Made by a program: the position numbers and the translations under genes. A DNA stretch of 49,321 bases, taken from Deltaproteobacteria bacterium. GTDB taxonomy: Bacteria; Desulfobacterota; Binatia; HRBIN30. The notes under the pieces were generated by a model. It did no database searches and had not been told where the DNA came from. It worked only from the letters and a program-made list of their open reading frames with translations. Positions 33,961-41,381 of the stretch are shown here, piece after piece. How positions within the stretch are numbered: the stretch's first letter is position 1; every line of letters starts with the position of its first letter. The DNA lies in contig JACQEN010000085.1 of the NCBI GenBank assembly GCA_016200585.1, positions 1-49,321 of the forward strand. Direction: 5' to 3'.

Positions 33961-34665
33961 GTGGGTGAATCCAACGGCAAGACGCTTCTCGGAAACCTGA
34001 TCGCTGCGCTTGCAGGTGCGACGATGCTGGCCGCCGTCTACATGGTCTTCGTGTATGTTCCGACCGACAGCGCCCAGGGCATCGTCCAGCGTGTCTTCTA
34101 CTTCCACGTGCCGATCGCCATCATGACCTTCTTGGCTTTCGGCGTCGTCGCCATAGCAAGCGCGATGTTTCTCTGGAAAGGCACCCGTACGTGGGATCGG
34201 CTGGCGCATTCGAGCGGCGAGGTCGGGATGCTCTTCTGTTCGCTGGTTCTCATCACCGGACCGATCTTGGCCAAGCCGATCTGGTGGACGTGGTGGACCT
34301 GGGATGCGCGGCTTACCACCGCGCTGATCCTGTGTCTGATCTACGCCGCATATCTGATGATGCGCACCGTTACGACGACCGGCGAGCAGGGCGCTCGCTA
34401 CGCCGCCATTCTTGGCATTGTCGGCGCCGTCGACATCCCGATCATCAACCGCTCCGTGTATTGGTGGCGTACGATTCATCCCGCTGTGCTGGTGACGCGT
34501 GAGGGCGGTTCGGGCCTTTCGGACCCGCGCATGCAAGCCACGCTGGGCGTCTGTTTCGCTGCGTTTTTCCTTTTGTACGTGTGGTTGGTTTGGGTGCGTG
34601 ATGAGAATGCGCGTTTGCAGGACGCGCTCGAAGACCTGCGCCAGCGCGTCTTGGGAAGCCGCTGA
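33961..34665 (+). CDS. ccmC: Haem lyase/handling protein CcmC
   Basis: 234 residues from GTG 33961 (AAGGA nine bases before). Six membrane segments, with the WWD-type haem site PIWWTWWTWDARLTTALIL and periplasmic His in FYFHVP and TIHPAV. It passes haem to CcmE. A longer frame to 33934 has no ribosome site. Confidence 0.94.
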   Translation: MGESNGKTLLGNLIAALAGATMLAAVYMVFVYVPTDSAQGIVQRVFYFHVPIAIMTFLAFGVVAIASAMFLWKGTRTWDRLAHSSGEVGMLFCSLVLITGPILAKPIWWTWWTWDARLTTALILCLIYAAYLMMRTVTTTGEQGARYAAILGIVGAVDIPIINRSVYWWRTIHPAVLVTREGGSGLSDPRMQATLGVCFAAFFLLYVWLVWVRDENARLQDALEDLRQRVLGSR

Positions 34666-34688
34666 GCCCACTCTGGAGCGGAGAGGTG

Positions 34689-34832
34689 ATGATGGAAAAT
34701 TTGAATTTCTTGTTTGCTGCCTACACCGCGGTTTGGGTGATGCTGTTCTTCTACATCGTCGTACTGTCGCGACGGAACCGAGCTCTGGAAAAGGAGATCG
34801 AAGAGCTGCGCGAGTTGCTGCAGCGCCGTTAG
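34689..34832 (+). CDS. ccmD: CcmD-like small membrane protein
   Basis: 47 residues, one membrane helix ([20 protein letters not shown]) then a charged amphipathic tail ([18 protein letters not shown]). This is the CcmD layout: short, single helix, charged tail, right after ccmC (23 bases). GGAG and AGAGG sites lie upstream. CcmD is needed to release holo-CcmE from CcmABCD. Confidence 0.85.
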   Translation: MMENLNFLFAAYTAVWVMLFFYIVVLSRRNRALEKEIEELRELLQRR

Positions 34833-34854
34833 CCTTCATGGTCGGGGGTCGAGA

Positions 34855-35070
34855 TTGAAGGAAGTGCGTTGCCCGATGTGCCGCCGTCTGGTCGCTTGGG
34901 ACGGCAATCCCTATCGGCCGTTCTGCTCCCAACGCTGCCAGGTTCACGACCTCGGTAACTGGGCCAGCGAACGCTATTGCGTGCCGGACAAGACGGTAGG
35001 CTGCGAAAACGACGACGAGGCCGATGCCGACGAAAGCGATCGCATCAATCCTTCTGCACGGCGGCATTGA
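34855..35070 (+). CDS. yacG: DNA gyrase inhibitor YacG-like zinc protein
   Basis: 71 residues from TTG 34855. Zinc ligands CPMC and FCSQRCQ with [18 protein letters not shown], then [10 protein letters not shown] are the YacG signature; E. coli YacG binds gyrase. The acidic tail ([12 protein letters not shown]) is normal for the family. It lies between ccmD and lpxA (8 bases), so is probably co-transcribed. Confidence 0.9.
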   Translation: MKEVRCPMCRRLVAWDGNPYRPFCSQRCQVHDLGNWASERYCVPDKTVGCENDDEADADESDRINPSARRH

Positions 35071-35078
35071 GGGCGTGA

Positions 35079-35879
35079 ATGGCGATTCACCCCACAGCCA
35101 TCGTCGGTGCCGAGGCGGAAATTGATGCGAGTGCGGAAATCGGTCCGTATGTCGTTGTTAACGGAAGGGTCCGGATCGGACCTCGAACCCGTGTCGAAGC
35201 CCATGCGACGTTGATCGGCTGGACCGAAATCGGCAGCGACAACGTCATCCACGCCGGCGCCGTCATTGGCGACGAGCCACAAGACCTGAGCTACGATGGT
35301 GCGGAAAGCTACGTTCGCATCGGTGACCGCAACGTCTTCCGCGAGCACGTGCAGATCCATCGCGGCACCAAGCCCGGAACGGCGACCGAGATCGGTTGCG
35401 ACAACATGCTGATGGCGAACGCCCACGTCGGACACAACTGCCGCGTCGGCAATCGCATCATCATTGCCAACGGTGCAGCGCTCGGCGGGTACGTCGACGT
35501 CGAGGACCAGGTGTTCATCTCGGCCAACTGCGTCGTACACCAGTTCGTTCGCATCGGGCGCCTGGCGTTGTTGCGCGGCCTCAGTCGCAGCAGCCGCGAC
35601 GTTCCGCCGTTCTGTATCATGGATTTCACGCATACGGTGCGCGCCATCAATGTGGTCGGCCTGCGCCGTGCCGGTTTCCCGGCGACCGAGGTGCGAGCCT
35701 TGCGCACTACTTTTGCGAAGCTCTTCGGGCAGGCAGGCAATCTGCGGCTGCGTTTGGAAGAATTGGAGAAGCAACCGATGACCGACGAGGTCCGCTACCT
35801 GGTCGACTTCATCCGCGCCTCGAAACGTGGTGTCTGCCGCGGCATGAGGCGCGGGGATGCTGCGGAGATTGGCGATTGA
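35079..35879 (+). CDS. lpxA: UDP-N-acetylglucosamine O-acyltransferase
   Basis: 266 residues, close to the usual 262. The left-handed beta-helix hexapeptide pattern is clear (IHPTAIVGAEAEIDASAEIG), with the catalytic His in LMANAHVGHNCRVGN and a typical LpxA C-terminal helix set. It transfers a hydroxyacyl chain from ACP in the first step of lipid A synthesis, so the cell has an LPS-type outer membrane. lpxD/lpxB are not in the window. Confidence 0.95.
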   Translation: MAIHPTAIVGAEAEIDASAEIGPYVVVNGRVRIGPRTRVEAHATLIGWTEIGSDNVIHAGAVIGDEPQDLSYDGAESYVRIGDRNVFREHVQIHRGTKPGTATEIGCDNMLMANAHVGHNCRVGNRIIIANGAALGGYVDVEDQVFISANCVVHQFVRIGRLALLRGLSRSSRDVPPFCIMDFTHTVRAINVVGLRRAGFPATEVRALRTTFAKLFGQAGNLRLRLEELEKQPMTDEVRYLVDFIRASKRGVCRGMRRGDAAEIGD

Positions 35880-35968
35880 AGATGTTTGATTGACGATTCG
35901 TGATTGAGAGCTCCGCGCCGTCGCTGCAGCTTGAATCGACAATCACCAATCTTCAATCAACAATCGGA
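35880..35968. repeat. Long imperfect inverted repeat of GATTGA/CGATT words between convergent genes
   Basis: From about 35875, words GATTGAAGAT, GATTGACGATTC and GTGATTGAGAGCT mirror AGCTTGAATCGACAATC, CACCAATC, TTCAATC and AACAATC on the other side, giving near-symmetrical arms of about 40 bases around a GC-rich loop. It fills the whole gap between lpxA (+) and the NlpC/P60 gene (-). Likely a bidirectional end; the repeated seven- to eight-base words are unusual for a simple terminator. Confidence 0.55.
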
Positions 35969-36607
35969 CTACGATTGCGGGTCGACGCGCCGCGCTCCGA
36001 GGTAGCGACTGGCGTAGTAGGTCTGATCGAGTGAATCGACCTGCACCTGGCCGCCGCGGGTAGCGGCGTGAATGAACTTGTCCTCGGCGATGTAGATGCC
36101 GACGTGACTGGCGCCTTTGCGATACGTACGGAAGAAGACCAGGTCGCCCGGCGCTAGATCGTCGCGCCGGATGCGGTCTCCGAGGTCGAATTGTTCGCGC
36201 GCCGAGTGCGGCAATTCGACCCCCAACTCGGCAAATACCCGACGGACAAAACCGGAGCAATCGTACGACCCGGCGGTCGAGCCAAAGCGATAGGGGCGTC
36301 CCAGGTACTGCTGTGCCACGTCGAGGACCGGGGACGTCTCGGTCGCCGGCATGACGAGCTTTGCCGGATTTGTCTTGTGCGCGTGGCGAACGCCAGCTTT
36401 GGCGGTTCGTTGGGAATGTTTTTTGCCGGTTTGATGCTTCGACTTGCGATGGTGTCTCTTCTTGAGACTGGAGGTCTTTGGTGTAGCGCCAGAGGCCGGA
36501 AGAGGCGGCAAGGCGAGCACCGGGAGGAGGGCTACTGTGAATGTGAACAGCGCGCGTCGTGCCAAGCGCTTGTAATGATTTCGTCGTCCCTTCGTAATCC
36601 GCCCCAT
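35969..36607 (-). CDS. NlpC/P60 cell-wall endopeptidase
   Basis: 212 residues from the ATG at 36607. A cleavable or anchor signal (ALFTFTVALLPVLALPPL), then a very basic Lys/His linker (KKRHHRKSKHQTGKKHSQR). The C-terminal NlpC/P60 domain has catalytic Cys in YDCSGFVRRVF, His in ASHVGIYI, and the third polar residue in FIHAAT. It should cut peptide stems of peptidoglycan in the periplasm. The Lys-rich linker may bind acidic wall or lipid. An upstream start at 36751 is possible but lacks signal-peptide logic. Confidence 0.88.
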   Translation of the reverse strand: MGRITKGRRNHYKRLARRALFTFTVALLPVLALPPLPASGATPKTSSLKKRHHRKSKHQTGKKHSQRTAKAGVRHAHKTNPAKLVMPATETSPVLDVAQQYLGRPYRFGSTAGSYDCSGFVRRVFAELGVELPHSAREQFDLGDRIRRDDLAPGDLVFFRTYRKGASHVGIYIAEDKFIHAATRGGQVQVDSLDQTYYASRYLGARRVDPQS

Positions 36608-37068
36608 CCCTGAGGTGTCCCTTCTTCGACCCCGGCTTGCCGGGTCGTGAGCTGGTCTGCGCGCCATCACGACGTACGGCGCGACCGTGGACTGATAACA
36701 GCGGGCAACCGGGTCGTCCAGCGGTTGTTTGGACAACACCCAGGTGGCCATGAGGCTGCGGGCATTCCGTCCTACTGCGCAGCTTCCTGCAGGTCGGACT
36801 GCAAATTTCGGCGTTCGCAGCTACAAGAAGAGAGGAGTTTGAGGGATTAGCTGGTCAGACCCAGCTGGCAGGCGCGCTTGTTGCTTTGTGAAAGTGTGTA
36901 GGGAAAACGTGGCGCAATCAGAACCACGCAGGAGGAGCGTGTTGAGACCGGGACCGGGCTATTGGGCTGGCGTTAGGGCAGTTTTGCTGCGCGCCAGGCA
37001 TGGGACAGTCTGCGGCGGTATTCTCAGCGTTGAATCAGCAGTTACATTGCATTAGGTGTGAGGCGAAG
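36608..37068. other. 461-base divergent intergenic region
   Basis: This lies between the NlpC/P60 gene (-) and ccmE (+). Two hairpins were seen: 36627-36647 (CGACC-C-CGGC with GCCGGGTCG, one bulged base, just upstream of the NlpC/P60 start) and 36849-36866 (AGCTGG/CCAGCT). No gene and no convincing promoter boxes were recognised, though promoters for both genes must lie here. Confidence 0.5.
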
Positions 37069-37509
37069 ATGAATCGGAAAGCTCGTTTCTTTGTGGCTGG
37101 TTTGGCCCTGGTCGGAGCCGTCGCGTACTTGATGTACACCGGCGTCAGTCAGACCTCGGTCTACTACCTGACCATCGGCGAATTTATCACCAAGAAAGAG
37201 GGCCTGGCGAACGAAGGCGTTCGGGTTGCCGGACGGGTGGCGCTCGGAAGCGTCAGGAAGAACATGACGCCCAACGGCGAGGAGCTGAACTTCCGAATCG
37301 GCGATTTCCAGGGCAATGACAGTCCGGACCAGCCGACCGTGCCGGTCCACTACGTCGGTGTAGTCCCCGACATGTTCAAAGCAGCAGGCGGCAGCGACGT
37401 CATCATCGAGGGGAAGTATCGTGATGGCACCCTGCAAGCGCAGAACGTGCTGACTTCGTGCCCGTCGAAGTACGAAGCCAAGGCCGCCGGCGAAGCGGCA
37501 GCGAAATAG
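37069..37509 (+). CDS. ccmE: Cytochrome c maturation protein CcmE, Cys-type (CxxxY)
   Basis: 146 residues from the ATG at 37069 (GAGG upstream). One N-terminal membrane anchor (FFVAGLALVGAVAYLMYTG), then the OB-fold haem chaperone: VYYLTIGEF, GVRVAGRVALGSV, VHYVGVVPDMFKAAG, VIIEGKYRDGTLQAQNVLTSC. The haem-binding site is C131-P-S-K-Y135, not the usual H-x3-Y. This Cys-type CcmE is known from archaea and some sulfate reducers. It starts the second ccm cluster, 18 bases before ccmF. Confidence 0.92.
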   Translation: MNRKARFFVAGLALVGAVAYLMYTGVSQTSVYYLTIGEFITKKEGLANEGVRVAGRVALGSVRKNMTPNGEELNFRIGDFQGNDSPDQPTVPVHYVGVVPDMFKAAGGSDVIIEGKYRDGTLQAQNVLTSCPSKYEAKAAGEAAAK

Positions 37510-37527
37510 CCAAGAGACGGAGGACTC

Positions 37528-39519
37528 ATGCTCGACGTAGGCCCCATCGCCTTAGCCATCGCATGGGTTCTTGCCATCTATGCCATCGTCATGTCGCTGG
37601 TCGGCGCGTTACGCCAACAGCGCGATTTCATCACCAGTGCGGAACATGCGGCGCTCGCGGTTTGGGGGCTGACGGTTATTGCTGTCGCCGATTTGCTGCT
37701 TGCTCTGGTCACGCACGACTTCAACATCGAATACGTTGCCCACTACTCCAGCAGCACCTTGCCGCTGAACTACACCGTCGCCGCCTTGTGGGGCGGCCAG
37801 GCCGGGTCGCTGCTTTTCTGGCTGCTGATCCTGACGTCGATGACGGCGATCGTCGTCATGCAGAACCGTTACAAGAACCGCGAGCTCATGCCGTACGTGA
37901 ACGCGACGTTGATGCTGACGGCGCTGTTCTTTCTGTCGATGCTGCTGTTTGTCACGCCGCCGTTCGAACGCCTGGCTTTCACTCCCGGGGAAGGCCAGGA
38001 TCTCAACCCCTTGCTGCAGAACTACTGGATGACGATTCACCCGCCAGCCCTTTATACGGGCTTCGTCGGTTGCTCGATCCCCTTTGCCTTCGGCATGGCG
38101 GCCCTGGCGACTGGCCGTCTTGACGACGTTTGGATTCGTACGACCCGCCGCTGGACGCTGCTTGCCTGGTTCTTCCTCAGCCTCGGCAACCTCTTCGGCG
38201 CCGAATGGGCATACCGCGTACTCGGTTGGGGCGGTTACTGGGCCTGGGATCCGGTCGAGAACGCCGCCTTCATGCCCTGGCTCACCTGCACGGCGTTTCT
38301 GCATTCGGTGATGATCCAAGAGAAGAAGAACATGCTGAAGGTGTGGAACATGGTGCTGGTGATTCTCACCTTCCTGTTGACCATCTTCGGCACCTTCCTG
38401 ACGCGCAGCGGTGTCATCTCATCGGTGCATTCGTTTACGCAGTCGGGGTTGGGGCCGTTCTTCATCGGCTTCCTCGGGATCATGGCGACGATGGCGATCG
38501 GGCTTCTGGTGTGGCGTCTGCCGCAGCTCAAAAGCGAGAACGAGCTCGATTCGATCCTGTCGCGTGAAGCGACCTTCTTGTTGAACAATCTCATCTTGGT
38601 CGGCATTGCCTTCGCCGTCTTCTGGGGCACGATCTTTCCGGTGATCTCCGAGGCGGTGCGCGGCATCAAGATCACCGTCGGTCCGCCGTTCTTCAATCGC
38701 GTCAACGCGCCGCTCGGTTTGATCCTGCTTTTCTTGACGGGTGTCGGTCCGGTGATCGCCTGGCGCCGTGCTTCGGCCAGCAGCCTGAAACGCAGCTTTC
38801 TCTGGCCGACCGTTCTCGGGGTTGGTGGCGGTTTCGCGATGATCCTTGCCGGCATCGGCCACTACTACGCCGTGCTGTCGTTCTCGATCTGCATCTTCGT
38901 TGGCGCGACGATTGCCGCAGAATTCTACCGCGGGGTGCGGGCGCGCCAGGCCATGATCGGTGAGAACGTCTTCGCCGCACTGGCTCATCTGATGGGCAAG
39001 AATCGCCGCCGCTACGGCGGTTACGTCGTGCACATCGGAATTGTGATGATGTACCTGGCGATCACCGGAACGTCGGCTTTTCGCGTCGAGCAGCTGAACA
39101 CCGTCAGCCCCGGCGAGTCGTTCGACGTCGGCAACTACAAGCTGCGCTACGACAAGGTCGAAGCCTGGGAAAACGAGCACGCGGCCCACATGGCGGCCAA
39201 CATCGCCGTGCTGAAGGACGGTAAGCAAATCGACACACTGAAACCGGAGAAGCGCTTCTACAAGAAACCGGAGCAACCGACCACGGAGGTGGCGATTCGC
39301 TCGACCTTCGGAACCGATCTGTATCTCGTGCTCGGAAGCTACGACGACGCAACCAAGAAGGCGACAATTCAAGCCTACATCAATCCGCTGGTTGGTTTTC
39401 TGGGCTGGGGCGGCATCGTATTGGCGATCGGAACGTTCATTACGATCTGGCCGGCGCGCACGCCTCATCCCGCTGCTGCATACGCACCCAGCCGCGGCGA
39501 GCGGATGGCCAGTGAGTAG
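37528..39519 (+). CDS. ccmF: Cytochrome c haem lyase subunit CcmF
   Basis: 663 residues, the expected length, with about 14-15 membrane segments. The WWD haem-handling motif is GWGGYWAWDPVENAAFMPWL; periplasmic His in TIHPPALY, HSVMI and SSVHSF match CcmF. It attaches haem from CcmE to apocytochromes. ccmH starts 8 bases before its stop. Confidence 0.96.
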   Translation: MLDVGPIALAIAWVLAIYAIVMSLVGALRQQRDFITSAEHAALAVWGLTVIAVADLLLALVTHDFNIEYVAHYSSSTLPLNYTVAALWGGQAGSLLFWLLILTSMTAIVVMQNRYKNRELMPYVNATLMLTALFFLSMLLFVTPPFERLAFTPGEGQDLNPLLQNYWMTIHPPALYTGFVGCSIPFAFGMAALATGRLDDVWIRTTRRWTLLAWFFLSLGNLFGAEWAYRVLGWGGYWAWDPVENAAFMPWLTCTAFLHSVMIQEKKNMLKVWNMVLVILTFLLTIFGTFLTRSGVISSVHSFTQSGLGPFFIGFLGIMATMAIGLLVWRLPQLKSENELDSILSREATFLLNNLILVGIAFAVFWGTIFPVISEAVRGIKITVGPPFFNRVNAPLGLILLFLTGVGPVIAWRRASASSLKRSFLWPTVLGVGGGFAMILAGIGHYYAVLSFSICIFVGATIAAEFYRGVRARQAMIGENVFAALAHLMGKNRRRYGGYVVHIGIVMMYLAITGTSAFRVEQLNTVSPGESFDVGNYKLRYDKVEAWENEHAAHMAANIAVLKDGKQIDTLKPEKRFYKKPEQPTTEVAIRSTFGTDLYLVLGSYDDATKKATIQAYINPLVGFLGWGGIVLAIGTFITIWPARTPHPAAAYAPSRGERMASE

Positions 39520-40018
39520 ATCCGTAGCGCTTCGTTATCGCACTCTGTTCCTGGCGCTCCTGTTCGCAGTCGGGCTGGGCGGAATGGTTGCGGCCGACGA
39601 GAAAGAGGCGGTTTCGTTTCAGGACATCGAGGAGTCACTGACGTGTCAATGCGGTTGCGGATTGACCGTTCATAGCTGCAACCACCTGCAATGCGGCTCG
39701 GCGTTGCCGCTGCGCGACGAAATCCGCGAACAAATGTCCCAAGGAAAAGACAAGCTGGCGATCCTCGCCCACTTCTCGGAAAAGTACGGCGAGAAGATCT
39801 TGTCCGCCCCGACGACGACGGGCTTCAATCTGATTGCGTGGGTGACACCGTTCCTTCTGGTGGCACTGGGAGGCGTCGTCGTAGCCTTCACGCTGATGCG
39901 CTGGCGGGCTGCGACCAAGCCTGCGGCGGCGCCTTCTTTGGAGGTTGCAGGGCATGCAGGACCGAAATCTCAGCACGAACAAACGCTCGAGCGCGATCTC
40001 AAAAACTTCGACGCCTGA
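39512..40018 (+). CDS. ccmH: CcmH-like protein with expanded Cys site
   Basis: 168 residues from GTG 39512. Sec signal or anchor (LFLALLFAVGLGGMVAA), a periplasmic three-helix unit, and a second membrane helix (LIAWVTPFLLVALGGVVVAF) as in CcmH. The usual L-R-C-x2-C is replaced by LTCQCGCGLTVHSCNHLQC, five Cys and two His in 19 residues. The rest, REQMSQGKDKLAILAHFSEKYGEKILSAP, is ordinary CcmH. Likely thiol reductant for apocytochrome Cys, or a metal/haem site; co-encoded with the Cys-type CcmE. Confidence 0.88.
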   Translation: MSRSVALRYRTLFLALLFAVGLGGMVAADEKEAVSFQDIEESLTCQCGCGLTVHSCNHLQCGSALPLRDEIREQMSQGKDKLAILAHFSEKYGEKILSAPTTTGFNLIAWVTPFLLVALGGVVVAFTLMRWRAATKPAAAPSLEVAGHAGPKSQHEQTLERDLKNFDA

Positions 40019-40054
40019 GCTTGGCAGAAAACGAAGGAGTCTGATCTTCCGACC

Positions 40055-40462
40055 ATGACAACGGTTCTAGGACTCTTGTTGGCCCTCGCGGCGGCTGTCT
40101 GGGTTGCATTACCCTTCTTCCGCCGCGACCTTCTTTCTGGCGACCCGGCGGCCAAGATCATGGGCAACCGTGGCCGGTGGGAACGGCAGAAGGTCGAAGC
40201 ATACGCGGCAATCAAAGAAGCCGAGTTCGACCTGCGTATGGGTAAGCTGTCGAATGCCGATTTTGCGATCGTGCGCGACAAGTACGGCAAGCAGGCTCTC
40301 GAGGCCATCGCCGCGCTGGATGACGAACGCAAGGGGCGGGCGGCGGCTGGCGGACGCAAGCCGTCACGCTTCGCCTATTGCCCGAACTGCGGAACCACCC
40401 TTCCGGCGCAAGCCAATTTTTGCCCGGGCTGCGGAAAGTCGATCCTCGACGCGGTGGCTTGA
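40055..40462 (+). CDS. CcmI-like membrane protein with C-terminal zinc ribbon
   Basis: 135 residues. One N-terminal membrane helix (VLGLLLALAAAVWVALPFF), a helical segment (AYAAIKEAEFDLRMGKLSNADFAIVRDKY) resembling the CcmI N-terminal part, then a zinc ribbon, YCPNCGTTLPAQANFCPGCGK. TPRs of full CcmI are absent. Position after ccmH supports a role in cytochrome c maturation (inference). Confidence 0.8.
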   Translation: MTTVLGLLLALAAAVWVALPFFRRDLLSGDPAAKIMGNRGRWERQKVEAYAAIKEAEFDLRMGKLSNADFAIVRDKYGKQALEAIAALDDERKGRAAAGGRKPSRFAYCPNCGTTLPAQANFCPGCGKSILDAVA

Positions 40463-40507
40463 GCGGCAGCCGCAGCGGTGCCGCCAGACCGGTATCTCCA
40501 GGCCGGT
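40463..40507. terminator. Two hairpins between convergent genes
   Basis: GCGGCA (40463-40468) with TGCCGC (40479-40484), enclosing CCGC/GCGG, and then ACCGG (40488-40492) with CCGGT (40503-40507). They lie between the CcmI-like gene (+) and the GDPD gene (-). No T-tract; a bidirectional end is likely. Confidence 0.4.
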
Positions 40508-40516
40508 CGAGAAGCT

Positions 40517-41317
40517 CTATTGGACAGCGGTTGCGGCGTCGACCGCGACGCGGGCGACGCCGGGTAGGTCGGAAATGATTCCGTCGACCCCGATTGCCAA
40601 CAGCGCGTCCATTTCTTCGCGTTGGTTGACGGTCCATACGTGCACTTCCAACCCGAGCCGATGGGCCGCCGCCACCGACTCTGCCGTCACCAGACGGATG
40701 TCGCCGAAGCTTGACGGAATCTGCAATGCCCGTCCGGCCGGCTTGTAGTCGGTGAAGCCCGGCCCGTTGAAGCGTCCGACGAAGTCGGCAACCTCTGCCG
40801 CCGAAAAGCTGGTGACGATGTCGCCGGCATGGCGCCGGATCGCTTGCATGATCGAATCGTGTTCGGCGGCGAGCAAGACGCGGTGCTGCGCGTCGAGACG
40901 CTGGACGAGATTGAGGACCTCTTCGACGATCGGCGGATCTTCTTGTTTGATCTCGATGTTGCACAGAGCCAATGGAAATAGGCGGAACACCGATTCCAGG
41001 GTCGCCAAGCGAATGCCCTGGCCGCGGAATGGAAAGTCGTGACCGTCACGCGTGAAGCGATACCCGGCATCGAGCTTTTCAAGCGCATCCCAGCGCTGAT
41101 CGCGAAGAACGCCGTCGCCGTTGGTCGTGCGCTCCAGGGTTGGGTCGTGGCTGACGACGATCACACCGTCACGGCTCGCATGCACATCGAGCTCGAGGAT
41201 ATCGGCGCCCAACGACAGAGCGAGGGCGAACGAAGGGATGGTGTTTTCGGGAGCCAAGCCGGCCGCACCCCGGTGTCCGAACACACGCCGACGCTTCTGA
41301 GAAAAAAATCCGCCCAT
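40517..41317 (-). CDS. Glycerophosphodiester phosphodiesterase
   Basis: 266 residues from the ATG at 41317. GDPD motifs are FGHRGAAGLAPENTIPSF (His-Arg), ELDVHASRDGVIVVSHDPTLERTTNG (metal ligands and second His) and IEIKQEDP. It should hydrolyse glycerophosphodiesters to glycerol-3-phosphate. No signal peptide, so cytosolic UgpQ-like. It follows the GMC gene by 64 bases. Confidence 0.93.
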   Translation of the reverse strand: MGGFFSQKRRRVFGHRGAAGLAPENTIPSFALALSLGADILELDVHASRDGVIVVSHDPTLERTTNGDGVLRDQRWDALEKLDAGYRFTRDGHDFPFRGQGIRLATLESVFRLFPLALCNIEIKQEDPPIVEEVLNLVQRLDAQHRVLLAAEHDSIMQAIRRHAGDIVTSFSAAEVADFVGRFNGPGFTDYKPAGRALQIPSSFGDIRLVTAESVAAAHRLGLEVHVWTVNQREEMDALLAIGVDGIISDLPGVARVAVDAATAVQ

Positions 41318-41381
41318 GCGTTGAGAATGACACAGGGAAGGTTCTGAGAGAAGTACGGCGTCTTCGGATCGATGCCGGAAG

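Noticed and set aside
33523-35067. 514-codon minus-strand frame over ccmB-ccmC-yacG
   Set aside because: Antisense to four well-supported ccm/yacG genes.
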